The position numbers and the translations under genes are program-made. A stretch of DNA of 39,325 bases from Oscillospiraceae bacterium (GTDB taxonomy: Bacteria; Bacillota; Clostridia; Oscillospirales; Ruminococcaceae), in contig JAETSI010000030.1 in NCBI GenBank assembly GCA_021769725.1, positions 1-39,325 on the forward strand. The letters are read 5' to 3'. Below are positions 23,031-31,232 of the stretch, piece by piece (the first letter of the stretch is position 1; every line of letters begins with the position of its first letter). The notes beneath the pieces were generated by a model that was not told where the DNA came from, made no database searches, and saw only the letters and a list, made by a program, of their open reading frames with translations.

Positions 23031-25214
23031 CTATTCGTTTTCGCTTATGTAGATATCCGTCCTGTTCCTGATATACGATGCCGCTTCCTCTGCAGTGCAT
23101 TCTCCGGCAAAATAAGGCTGTGCTTCTTCCGTAATGATACAGTAAAGATCATGGGGCAGACCACTGGTCGGGCGCACAGCGTTCATTATCACTCCTACTG
23201 CCTGTTCAAGCTCTTCCTTCGTGAAATTTCCATTGCTTTCCGCCATTTTCACAAGCTGCTGAAAATCTTCATTAAGGATCGGGAATTCCATATTCCTTCC
23301 CATTGCAAGACTTGAATTATTTCCAATGTACATGGACTTGACAAACTCCCATGCGGCGTCCTTATCGCTGCATTTTTCCATTACCGATACATTGCAGGTC
23401 ATGAATATCACATTACCCTCAGCGTTTTCCGAAGGATAGCCGGCAAAGGTCACCGGCTCTGCGAACATATCGTAATATGTCCTGAAATCTGAAAATCTCT
23501 CCGCTGCAAAATCGGCGAAAAGCACCTCGTCACGTCCGGCATCATACCACTCGCCGCTTTCTGTCTCCGGAAAACGATTGCAGAATTCAAGAAGCTTCTC
23601 CATATTTCCGGTATTTACGCTGAATTTTCCGTCTTTGCAGGAAACGGCAAAATCCGAAAATGACAAATAATCCGTAAGAACATTCATTTTTGAAGCACAA
23701 TTCAGAACAGCCATCCCAGCCGGAGCATTTTCTACAGTCGCAAGCATATCTTCAAAAGTCTGATCCTCCACACTGGAAAATTTAGTTTTGACCGCCATTG
23801 AACGCACAGAAAAAGATGTAGGCAGAGAATAGAGCTTTCCCTCATACTCGCATGCTTTAAGAACATTGGGCATAAACATATCACGGCTGAGTTCTTCATC
23901 CATAAGATCGTACATATCTGCAAATGCACCTTTTCCTTTCAGATCAAGAGATGTGTTCATAAACACCGTCAGATCAGGCCCGTCGCCTGTAATAAGATCC
24001 ATAGCAAACTGATCTGTTCCGGTACTGACATATTCATCTTTTTCTTTATCATAAACATCATACTCGTTATAATAAATCGGCTCTATAATAATATTTTTTC
24101 CAGATCTGTTAAATGATGCAACATGATTTGAAAAATCTTCCGTCTGATAAAGTACCCCCAGTTTAAGGGTCACAGGTTCATGCGGAGCAGTCTCTTCCAG
24201 TATATCCGTAAGAAGGCAGAGCCTGTAGCAGAGAGAAGTCTGGTCGAAAATCCGGAGAATATAGCCGTTTTCTGTCGGAAATATATCCGTTGCCGCTCCT
24301 TCGTTTATACCAAGATTAACATTTACTGCAATTTCAGTCATGGTATTGCCGCTAAGACCGTAGATTCCGGTTTTTCCTGCAAAAACAAAATCAAACTCAT
24401 TTCCGCCGGAAGAAATATGCGAAACCGGCTCTCCGGAGTATGCAACAGAGAATACCTTATCTCCTGCCATAATTCCCACATCTGTCCCGTTATAAATGCC
24501 GCAGACAAAGTCGTCTCCGGCAGTAACGCCAATACCGCCTGCAACACCGTCCGAAAGCTGATATTCCTCAGCCTGACCGTTAGTCTCATCAGCAGTGTAC
24601 ATCACTCCGCAGTAAAGATACAGTTTTCCGCCGCAGACAGCAAAATCCCTTATTTCATTATCGTCCATTCCGGTTATTTCCGTTTTTGATACAGCTTTCC
24701 CGGCAGAGGAAAATTTATATACGGAATAGTAATATTCGGTATTTGCTTCATAGGTATTCCAGTCAAAATCTTCGGCATTCTGTTCCGAAGCAAGATAATT
24801 GTACGGAGGTATGCCGCCGTGGGTGATTTCTGTTACTGCGGCATACAAAGTTCCGTCGGCGGCACAGGCAAACCGGACGCTGATCTCTGCGTTTTCACGG
24901 AATTCTATTCCTGTATCACACAATATGTATTCTGAAAAATCTGCATCTGTAGTGTAAAATCCGGGAACAACATTTTCAATACTTCTGAAAGCAACTATAT
25001 ATTTTCCGCTATCTATAGGCGCAGAAGAAAGAACGCTCCCTGATTTTTCCGGCAAAGGCAATTCATTGAGATAATGATTTTTATCCGATTTTATGACCTC
25101 CGCTTTCAGAGCTGAAATTGTTTCCGAGGTTACGGAACTTGTGCCTGTCCTGTCGCATGATACAGCCGAAAAAACCATAATGAGCGACAAAATAAATGCT
25201 GATATACGTTTCAT
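23031..25214 (-). CDS. Very large orphan solute-binding lipoprotein (paralogue 2)
   Basis: A 727-residue lipoprotein (signal MKRISAFILSLIMVFSAVSC, Cys20). Residues about 50-340 are beta-rich and sensor-like (KYIVAFRSIENVVPGFYTTD, FVCGIYNGTDVGIMAGDKV, GYILRIFDQTS). Residues about 350-727 form the SBP_bac_1-like half: LKLGVLYQTEDFSNHVASFN, GDGPDLTVFMNTSLD, KGAFADMYDLMDEE, LYSLPTSFSVRSMAVKT, LEFCNRFPETE, DAAWEFVKSMYIG. It shares architecture and motifs with the gene at 12993-15395, and likewise has no permease or ATPase neighbours. It is oriented toward the kinase operon but separated from it by a strong terminator and the operon's own promoter. Surface carbohydrate capture or signalling is inference. 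Confidence 0.8.
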   Translation of the reverse strand: MKRISAFILSLIMVFSAVSCDRTGTSSVTSETISALKAEVIKSDKNHYLNELPLPEKSGSVLSSAPIDSGKYIVAFRSIENVVPGFYTTDADFSEYILCDTGIEFRENAEISVRFACAADGTLYAAVTEITHGGIPPYNYLASEQNAEDFDWNTYEANTEYYYSVYKFSSAGKAVSKTEITGMDDNEIRDFAVCGGKLYLYCGVMYTADETNGQAEEYQLSDGVAGGIGVTAGDDFVCGIYNGTDVGIMAGDKVFSVAYSGEPVSHISSGGNEFDFVFAGKTGIYGLSGNTMTEIAVNVNLGINEGAATDIFPTENGYILRIFDQTSLCYRLCLLTDILEETAPHEPVTLKLGVLYQTEDFSNHVASFNRSGKNIIIEPIYYNEYDVYDKEKDEYVSTGTDQFAMDLITGDGPDLTVFMNTSLDLKGKGAFADMYDLMDEELSRDMFMPNVLKACEYEGKLYSLPTSFSVRSMAVKTKFSSVEDQTFEDMLATVENAPAGMAVLNCASKMNVLTDYLSFSDFAVSCKDGKFSVNTGNMEKLLEFCNRFPETESGEWYDAGRDEVLFADFAAERFSDFRTYYDMFAEPVTFAGYPSENAEGNVIFMTCNVSVMEKCSDKDAAWEFVKSMYIGNNSSLAMGRNMEFPILNEDFQQLVKMAESNGNFTKEELEQAVGVIMNAVRPTSGLPHDLYCIITEEAQPYFAGECTAEEAASYIRNRTDIYISENE

Positions 25215-25258
25215 AATTTATCTTCCCTTCCATTCATAATCTGCGCAGCGCTCTAAAT

Positions 25259-25288
25259 ATAATACGAATGAAAAAGGAAAAAGGTCAA
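25259..25288 (-). promoter_or_regulatory. Promoter of lipoprotein paralogue 2
   Basis: Minus strand TTGACC (25283-25288), 18 bp, TATTAT (25259-25264), just after the terminator of the Nudix gene. Confidence 0.6.
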
Positions 25289-25300
25289 TTTATTCATAAA

Positions 25301-25325
25301 AAAGGACGAGCACTGCCCGTCCTTT
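25301..25325 (-). terminator. Terminator of the Nudix gene
   Basis: AAAGGACGAG / CCCGTCCTTT (one mismatch) with a five-base loop; on the minus strand TTTTTTATG follows. Confidence 0.8.
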
Positions 25326-25348
25326 ATAGTTTTGTATGTGAATATGCT

Positions 25349-26140
25349 CTAAAATACAGCCTTTTTTATCATTGCAAGCTCTTCCAGAGAAATACAGTTA
25401 AGAAATCCATCGTTCTTTATCACTGAAAGCATCTCGTCTATCTCCGCCCAGCACACCTCGGATACCTCTTCACTGCAAAGAGTGAGACTGTCAGCGTCAA
25501 CAGGCTCTTTATAGATATATACCGCACTGAACTCGTTGTCCTTTACAGACTCATTACAATAGCTGTTCCTGTGAGTTCCGATAAGCGTCAGCTTTTCACG
25601 TGGAATAACAAGCCCCAGTTCCTCATAAGCTTCCCTGACGGCTGTACTGCTCGGATTTGCACCCTGTGTTATATGCCCGGCAGCGGAAACATCATAGCAT
25701 CCGGGATTTATCAGCTTTTTATCCGATCTTTTCTGAAGCAGGACGTATATTCCCATATCCTTGCGCTTAATTATCCAGATGTGGACGACTGCATGAAGAT
25801 CGCCGTCCCTATGAACAAGCGAACGCGGCTTGCTTTTTAATGTCAGCTGTTCATTCTTATCAAGCAGATTCAGAAATTCATCAGTAATGACCTTTACCAA
25901 TGCACCCTGATTCTCCTCAGCGCTTAACTGGAAGATACCGGTTATTTCATCAACAGCATCGTTCGGAATATTCTCATCCGAAATATACAAGTGATATTCC
26001 GCAGGCAATTGCCTCTCCTTTATAAAATGTGCCAGCGATTCCTTGTCAGAAATGCCGGTGTCACCGAGCTTTACTGCTGTTTCTTTGTATAATTCCTCTG
26101 CTGATGAAAGCCTGTTAAGGTAGATTTCAAAAATATCCAT
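25349..26140 (-). CDS. Nudix hydrolase, IDI-like
   Basis: A 263-residue protein. The Nudix fold spans about 105-255, starting with SLVHRDGDLHAVVHIWIIKR as in isopentenyl-diphosphate isomerase-like Nudix proteins. The Nudix box reads GHITQGANPSSTAVREAYEELG; the REAYEELG metal-binding half is intact, but the first Glu of the pattern G-x5-E is Ala. This variation is seen in the IDI-like subgroup, so activity is still plausible. The N-terminal 100 residues are helical and not assigned. The substrate cannot be predicted. It has its own promoter (26238-26266) and terminator and stands alone. Confidence 0.85.
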   Translation of the reverse strand: MDIFEIYLNRLSSAEELYKETAVKLGDTGISDKESLAHFIKERQLPAEYHLYISDENIPNDAVDEITGIFQLSAEENQGALVKVITDEFLNLLDKNEQLTLKSKPRSLVHRDGDLHAVVHIWIIKRKDMGIYVLLQKRSDKKLINPGCYDVSAAGHITQGANPSSTAVREAYEELGLVIPREKLTLIGTHRNSYCNESVKDNEFSAVYIYKEPVDADSLTLCSEEVSEVCWAEIDEMLSVIKNDGFLNCISLEELAMIKKAVF

Positions 26141-26237
26141 TTCTGCTCAACGCCTCTTACTATTATATATTATATTAAAAATTTTGAAATGCATACATAT
26201 TCGCCTTTCATTGACGTATTTTCATATGTCGTGGTAT

Positions 26238-26266
26238 ATTATATACCTACTGCAATAAAATGTCAA
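26238..26266 (-). promoter_or_regulatory. Promoter of the Nudix gene
   Basis: Minus strand TTGACA (26261-26266), 17 bp, TATAAT (26238-26243). A second AT-rich TATAAT run near 26163-26175 lacks a -35. Confidence 0.75.
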
Positions 26267-26306
26267 TAGTCCAGAGAAAATTTTTAATATTTATTTTATT
26301 TTTTCC

Positions 26307-26335
26307 TTGACAAAGCATTTAAGAGCATATATAAT
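26307..26335 (+). promoter_or_regulatory. Promoter of the GH26 gene
   Basis: TTGACA (26307-26312), 17 bp, TATAAT (26330-26335), a consensus sigma-A promoter 40 bp from the divergent Nudix promoter. Confidence 0.85.
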
Positions 26336-26347
26336 TAAAGTATATAG

Positions 26348-26377
26348 GACTGTGGTACGATAGGCTGTTCCGCAGTC
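26348..26377 (+). promoter_or_regulatory. 5' UTR hairpin of the GH26 mRNA
   Basis: GACTGTGG and CCGCAGTC pair over eight bases (one G-U) at the expected transcript start, eight bases before GGGAGGA. A 5' stem of this kind can protect the mRNA; the 14-base loop leaves other roles open. Confidence 0.5.
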
Positions 26378-26397
26378 AAGACAGGGAGGAATTTTTA

Positions 26398-28395
26398 ATG
26401 AAGAAAAAACTTAAAAGATCTGCTGCTGCAATATCAGCCGCAGCTATGGCAGCTGCCATGACAGGCGCATTAAATCTGACAGTATCGACGGCGGAAACAG
26501 AAATGACTGTTTTCCCGTACACTATCGAGGGTGAGGACATGAAGGATGCTGTTCTCTGGGAAAATATCTACAATCAGGAATTTCCAGGATATTCCGGCAA
26601 GGGCTTTACCTATGTGACAAGCGGCGCTGTATCATTTGAAGTAACCGTTCCGGAAGACGGAATGTACGAGGTAAGCGCACGCTGTGTACAAATACTTGAT
26701 AAAGGCGGCCGTCATCAGACAATTGCCGTCAATGGCGTTGAATATTCTCTGGACGTTCCGTACTACGATACATGGACTGATGTCAACATAGGCGTTGTAC
26801 GTCTGAAAAAGGGCGTGAACGAGATCTCTTTCCTGAACAAGTACGGATATCTCGCTATTGATACAGTTACCGTCAAGGAAGCTGTTTTCCCTGACGTTTC
26901 ACAGGCTGACGCAGTTCCCTGTGATCCCAAAGCTACAGCTGAGACAAAGTCGCTTATGAACTATCTCCACAGCGTTTACGGCAAGCATATCCTTTCCGGA
27001 CAGCAGGAGATCTACGGCGGCGGTCATACTATCCAGACTACTATCAGATACGACAAAGAAAAGGATATATGCGTTGACAGCGACGGCATTGAATATACTA
27101 TCGACCGTGACAGCAAGGGCACTGACAAGGACGGCAATGAGTTCTACTGGCACTGCACAGGTCCGGACGGTCAGGTTTATGACTACAGCGAACAAAATCG
27201 CAACTACACATATGTATACTATGATCAGGAATTTGACTGGATCGCTGATCTTTCAGGTGAATATCCTGCTATCAGGGGCTTTGATTTCATGAACTACAAT
27301 CCCCTCTATGGCTGGGACGACGGCACAACTCAGCGTGCTGTTGACTGGGTAAAGAACAGAGGCGGTATCGCTACTGCCTGCTGGCATATCAATATCCCCA
27401 CCGATTTTGAAAATTATACTCCTGGTGATGCCGTTGATTGGAGTAAATGCACATACAAGCCTAATAAACAGTTCAAGATAGCAAACGCTGTTACGGCAGG
27501 CACAAAGGAAAATGAATATCTTAATATGGCTATCGAAGATCTGGCAGAACAGTTAAAAATTCTCCAGGACAACAATGTACCTATCCTGTTCAGACCATTC
27601 CACGAAGCAGAAGGCAACCCCAGCACGACTTCTGATCCGATAGACGGTTCCGGTGCATGGTTCTGGTGGTCACAGGACGGAGCTGAGGATTACAAGGCTC
27701 TCTGGAAATATCTCTACGATCAGCTTACTGATAAGTACGAACTGCACAATATCATCTGGGAGCAGAATCTTTATGCATGGTCTGACGCTTCCGCTCAGTG
27801 GTATGCAGGCGACGATTATGTTGATATCGTAGGCTGGGATAAGTACGATACGGTATACAATCGCCACGACGGTCTTACCAGCGGCCCTAACGAGGACTGC
27901 AACAGCAATGTATACTGGTCTATAAACGGCTATGTGAAGAATAAAAAAATGAACGCTATTACCGAAAACAGTACTATCCCGAGCGTCGGCAATCTTCTTA
28001 CCGAAAAGGCTACATGGCTTTACTTCTGCACATGGTACGACAACGGTCAGGAAAACTTTATATCCGGTACGGATTACAATGATCCTGAAAAGGTAAAGGA
28101 AATGTACCAGAGCGATTACTGCATTACTCTCAGCGAACTGCCCGACAACCTCTACAGCAACGGGGAAAATCCCGGTCCGACCCCGGAAATATTATGGGGT
28201 GACGCAGACTGCGACGGTAAGATCTATCTCAACGATGCAGTACTCGTTATGCAGGCTATCGGAAATCCGGATGCTTACGGTGTAAACGGTTCCGAGCCTA
28301 CTCATATTACCGAAAAGGGTAAGAAAAATGCCGATGTTTCCGAAACCGGCGACGAAAAAGCCTTGACATTTTTCACAATCTGGTATACAATATAA
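26398..28395 (+). CDS. Secreted GH26 beta-mannanase, CBM35-like module, truncated dockerin
   Basis: A 665-residue exported enzyme. Signal peptide about 1-33 (ending VSTA). CBM35-like module about 40-165 (YTIEGEDMKD, VTVPEDGMYEVSARC, GYLAIDTVTV). GH26 domain about 175-590 with acid/base Glu403 in FRPFHEAEGNP and nucleophile Glu523 in NAITENSTIP; the family cuts beta-1,4-mannan. A dockerin begins at Gly601 (GDADCDGKIYLNDAVLVMQ, first calcium loop complete), but the second repeat stops after NADVSETGD and ends in EKALTFFTIWYTI, which is the next gene's promoter read as protein. The missing continuation (DLTNRDALAIQKYLL...) is found at 39149-39224. A half dockerin should bind cohesin poorly or not at all. 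GGGAGGA decides the start. Confidence 0.92.
   Translation: MKKKLKRSAAAISAAAMAAAMTGALNLTVSTAETEMTVFPYTIEGEDMKDAVLWENIYNQEFPGYSGKGFTYVTSGAVSFEVTVPEDGMYEVSARCVQILDKGGRHQTIAVNGVEYSLDVPYYDTWTDVNIGVVRLKKGVNEISFLNKYGYLAIDTVTVKEAVFPDVSQADAVPCDPKATAETKSLMNYLHSVYGKHILSGQQEIYGGGHTIQTTIRYDKEKDICVDSDGIEYTIDRDSKGTDKDGNEFYWHCTGPDGQVYDYSEQNRNYTYVYYDQEFDWIADLSGEYPAIRGFDFMNYNPLYGWDDGTTQRAVDWVKNRGGIATACWHINIPTDFENYTPGDAVDWSKCTYKPNKQFKIANAVTAGTKENEYLNMAIEDLAEQLKILQDNNVPILFRPFHEAEGNPSTTSDPIDGSGAWFWWSQDGAEDYKALWKYLYDQLTDKYELHNIIWEQNLYAWSDASAQWYAGDDYVDIVGWDKYDTVYNRHDGLTSGPNEDCNSNVYWSINGYVKNKKMNAITENSTIPSVGNLLTEKATWLYFCTWYDNGQENFISGTDYNDPEKVKEMYQSDYCITLSELPDNLYSNGENPGPTPEILWGDADCDGKIYLNDAVLVMQAIGNPDAYGVNGSEPTHITEKGKKNADVSETGDEKALTFFTIWYTI
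28255..28355 (+). repeat. 101-bp dockerin-coding repeat, internal copy
   Basis: Identical over all 101 bases, in inverted orientation, to 39225-39325. It encodes residues 620-652 of the GH26 protein. Homology to a dockerin ends exactly at its 3' edge, marking a recombination or assembly junction at 28355/28356. Confidence 0.97.
28363..28391 (+). promoter_or_regulatory. Promoter of the Thr/Pro-rich membrane protein gene
   Basis: TTGACA (28363-28368), 17 bp, TACAAT (28386-28391). It lies wholly within the last codons of the GH26 reading frame and begins eight bases after the repeat junction, showing that those codons were intergenic DNA. Confidence 0.8.
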
Positions 28396-28444
28396 TTGCA
28401 TACAATATACACAGACGAATAAATTTATCAGGAGAGTGTTAAAA

Positions 28445-29068
28445 ATGAGCAAGGTCAGGGATTTTTTTGTCAGCCTTAATAAATCAACAAAAATCACACT
28501 TATATCCTGCGGCTGCTTCATTGCACTGACCGTGGTGATACTTGGATTTTTTATCATGTTCCCGATTTCTCCGGACGATACCGTTCAGGAAAAATACGGT
28601 CGTGAAGCAAAAGCTTCAAAAAGCAGTGAAACCGTACAGACAGTAACAACACAACCGTCGGAAAACGATTCCTATATAGGTTCAAAAGGAACGGCAGTTT
28701 CATCAAAAGTTACTACTACACATTCATCAAGAAAAAAAAGTTTTTCTGTTACGGTAACAACAGGAAACGGATTCTATTCCGGAGGAAGAATTCCTACCGG
28801 CGGAACTCCATATGATCCTGAATATCCGGATCCTACAGAACCAGACACTGATTATACCCCGGAACCATGGACTGATCCTATTGTAACCGGAGAACCGTTT
28901 ACTGATCCGCCGGTAACTGAACCGCCGGCAACCGAACCGCCGGCTACTGATCCACCAGTGACTGAGCCGCCGGCAACCGAACCGCCGGCTACTGACCCAC
29001 CAGTGACTGAGCCGTCGGCACCGCCTCAGGTTGATTCGCCGGAAAACGGAGATACGCAAAGCTGGTAA
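28445..29068 (+). CDS. Membrane-anchored Thr/Pro-rich protein
   Basis: A 207-residue protein. A short basic cytoplasmic start (MSKVRDFFVSLNKSTK) leads into a membrane segment at about 16-40 (ITLISCGCFIALTVVILGFFIMF). The rest is low-complexity and presumably outside: a Ser/Thr-rich part with a basic patch (SRKKSFSVTVTTGNGFYSGGR), then a Pro/Thr/Glu/Asp stalk with tandem PPVTEPPATEPPATD units (about 160-192). No catalytic domain is seen. GGAGAG precedes ATG 28445. It may be a wall-spanning spacer or a glycosylation target; function unknown. It has its own promoter and terminator. Confidence 0.7.
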   Translation: MSKVRDFFVSLNKSTKITLISCGCFIALTVVILGFFIMFPISPDDTVQEKYGREAKASKSSETVQTVTTQPSENDSYIGSKGTAVSSKVTTTHSSRKKSFSVTVTTGNGFYSGGRIPTGGTPYDPEYPDPTEPDTDYTPEPWTDPIVTGEPFTDPPVTEPPATEPPATDPPVTEPPATEPPATDPPVTEPSAPPQVDSPENGDTQSW

Positions 29069-29089
29069 AATAATTTATGATTATTAAAC

Positions 29090-29125
29090 AAATGCGGATG
29101 GACTTATAATCCATCCGCATTTTTT
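29090..29125. terminator. Bidirectional terminator before coaX
   Basis: AAATGCGGATGGA / TCCATCCGCATTT, a perfect 13-bp stem with a seven-base loop and T tracts on both strands; shared by the converging membrane protein gene and coaX. Confidence 0.88.
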
Positions 29126-29136
29126 AGAACCTGTTC

Positions 29137-29907
29137 TTATTTCTTATTTTTCTTGTAAATTAAATTAAGCCCCTTAATAAGCAGATTGCCGTCAAGAATA
29201 ATATCACGCCGGCAAAGAGGTATTACCAGTTCTGAAAGTCCACCTGTAGCTACAACAGTGCATTTATCGCCAAGTTCCTCCTCCATGCGCTGAATAATGC
29301 CGTCAAGGGCGCAGGCATTTGAATAGAGCATCCCGCTTTTCATGCAGTCAATAGTATTTGTGCCGATAATATGACCGGTATCTTCAAAATTGATCTTCGG
29401 CAGCTGTGCTGTCCGGGAAATAAGAGCATCAGCAGAAACACCCATACCAGTCATAATAATACCGCCTCTGTAACCCTTATTTTTGTCAACCACAGAAATA
29501 GTGGTGGCAGTTCCCATATCAATGATAATGAGGGGAGCTTTGTACAGATTTATCGCTGCAACGGCATCTGCCACCTGATCGCTTCCAAGTTGTGCCGGAT
29601 TGTCAATAAGTATATTCAGACCCGTTTTTACTCCCGGACCTGCCTGCATTATTTCTGTATGGAAAAGCTTCTTTACGGCGCTCTTGACAGTACTTGTCAC
29701 TGAAGGAACAACCGAGGACATCACTGCATCATGAACAGCAGAAGTATCCATTGAGTTCATCTCAAAAAGACTTTTCATAAGTGAAGCGTACTCGGCGGCA
29801 GTGGCATTATGATTGGTGGATATCCTCTCAAAAAGCACGACTTTATCGTTTTCATCAACGCAGCCAAAAACTATATTTGTATTTCCTATATCTACTGCTA
29901 AGAGCAT
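29137..29907 (-). CDS. coaX: Type III pantothenate kinase
   Basis: Phosphorylates pantothenate in the first step of CoA synthesis. The 256-residue length is typical. ASKHA-fold motifs are LLAVDIGNTNIVFG (1-15), NPAQLGSDQVADAVAA, IIIDMGTATTISVVD and YRGGIIMTGMGVSADAL, then VVATGGLSELV. CAGGAGGAATGTATA precedes the ATG. It is divergent from coaBC, which acts later in the same pathway, so both may share control in the 119-base intergenic region. Confidence 0.95.
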   Translation of the reverse strand: MLLAVDIGNTNIVFGCVDENDKVVLFERISTNHNATAAEYASLMKSLFEMNSMDTSAVHDAVMSSVVPSVTSTVKSAVKKLFHTEIMQAGPGVKTGLNILIDNPAQLGSDQVADAVAAINLYKAPLIIIDMGTATTISVVDKNKGYRGGIIMTGMGVSADALISRTAQLPKINFEDTGHIIGTNTIDCMKSGMLYSNACALDGIIQRMEEELGDKCTVVATGGLSELVIPLCRRDIILDGNLLIKGLNLIYKKNKK

Positions 29908-30026
29908 TATACATTCCTCCTGAAATTACGTTTTTTTTATTATACCATACTTTTAAAAAAAAATCTATACCATTTTCCAGAATTTTGTGGTATAATAAAT
30001 TTACAGTCACTTACAGGAGGTTTACT
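29908..30026. promoter_or_regulatory. Divergent coaX/coaBC promoter region
   Basis: For coaX the minus strand has TATAAT at 29939-29944 with a weak TAGATT 17 bp upstream (29962-29967). For coaBC the plus strand has TATAAT at 29991-29996 with no good -35. Both ribosome binding sites are AGGAGG. No further operator was recognised. Confidence 0.55.
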
Positions 30027-31232
30027 ATGCTTAAAGGAAAAACTGTTTTACTGGGCGTTACCGCCTCTATTGCAGCTTACAAAACCTGCAATCTTGCACG
30101 TATGCTTACAAAGCTCGGAGCTGATGTATATGTCGCAATGACCCAAAATTCTCTCAACTTTGTTCATCCTTTGACATTTGAGACACTTACTCAGCACAAA
30201 TGCCTTATTGATTCTTTTGACAGGAATTTTGAATACTGCGTTCAGCACGTTTCTATTGCAAAAAAAGCGGATGTAGTAATGATCGCTCCCGCTACTGCGA
30301 ACGTTATCGGAAAGATTGCAGGAGGCATCGCTGACGATATGCTCACTACAACGGTCATGGCTGCGACCTGCAAAAAAATAATTGCTCCTGCCATGAATCA
30401 CAATATGTACCACAATCCTATAGTTCAGGAAAATATAGAAAAACTCAAAGCGCACGGCTATGAGATCGTTGAACCTATAAGAGGAATGCTGGCTAACCGT
30501 GATATTGGTGACGGAAAACTGCCGGATGAGGAAACGCTTCTGGAGTACATTACCCGAGAGATCGCCTTTGAAAAAGATCTTGCTGGAAAAAAGGTTCTTA
30601 TCACTGCCGGTGCAACACGTGAAAGTATAGACCCCGTCCGTTTTATCACAAATCATTCAAGCGGAAAAATGGGCTTTGCCCTTGCCAGAGCTGCTATGCT
30701 GCGTGGAGCAGATGTAACTGTTATCGCCGCCCACACCGATGCTGCCCCCCCTATGTTCGTGAACGTTGTCCCCGTACAGTCTGCGGAAGATATGTTTTGC
30801 GCTGTAAAAAAACATTACGAACAGCAGGATTTCATTATCAAAGCTGCTGCCGTTGCAGATTATACCCCCGCTTCAGTATCTGACCAGAAAATCAAGAAAT
30901 CCGACGATGATATGTCAATACCACTCAGGCGGACGACCGATATTCTCAATTATATCGGGCATAATAAAGGAGAACATCAGGTGATCTGCGGCTTTTCAAT
31001 GGAAACAGACAACGTTATTGAAAATTCACGAAAAAAGCTGGCTTCCAAAAATGCCGATATGATATGCGCCAATTCCCTTAAAACATCCGGTGCAGGCTTC
31101 GGCACAGATACCAACATCATAACAATGATTACTCCGAAGGGAAACCGTGAACTTGAGATCATGTCGAAATTTGACGCCGCTAATATAATACTCACCAGAT
31201 TGAAAGAAATTCAGGAGGAAAAAATCAAATGA
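30027..31232 (+). CDS. coaBC: Bifunctional phosphopantothenoylcysteine decarboxylase / phosphopantothenate--cysteine ligase
   Basis: Carries out the ligation of cysteine to phosphopantothenate (CoaB half) and its decarboxylation (CoaC half, FMN). The protein has 401 residues from ATG 30027, which ACAGGAGG decides; the frame stays open upstream to 29781, but that extension lies across coaX and its promoter. In CoaC the catalytic His is in CVQHVSIAKKAD and PAMNHNMY is present, but the conserved ACGD segment with its catalytic Cys (Cys158 in E. coli) reads ANRD, with Asn157 in its place. In CoaB, ITNHSSGKMG and QKIKKSDD are present. It overlaps ldhA by four bases (ATGA). Confidence 0.94.
   Translation: MLKGKTVLLGVTASIAAYKTCNLARMLTKLGADVYVAMTQNSLNFVHPLTFETLTQHKCLIDSFDRNFEYCVQHVSIAKKADVVMIAPATANVIGKIAGGIADDMLTTTVMAATCKKIIAPAMNHNMYHNPIVQENIEKLKAHGYEIVEPIRGMLANRDIGDGKLPDEETLLEYITREIAFEKDLAGKKVLITAGATRESIDPVRFITNHSSGKMGFALARAAMLRGADVTVIAAHTDAAPPMFVNVVPVQSAEDMFCAVKKHYEQQDFIIKAAAVADYTPASVSDQKIKKSDDDMSIPLRRTTDILNYIGHNKGEHQVICGFSMETDNVIENSRKKLASKNADMICANSLKTSGAGFGTDTNIITMITPKGNRELEIMSKFDAANIILTRLKEIQEEKIK

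Noticed and set aside
28910..29013. Second CRISPR-like or tandem repeat tract
   Set aside because: It encodes the Pro/Thr/Glu stalk of a membrane protein; there are no spacers.
29781..30026. 82-residue N-terminal extension of CoaBC
   Set aside because: It reads across coaX and the divergent promoters; AGGAGG before ATG 30027 and family length place the start there.
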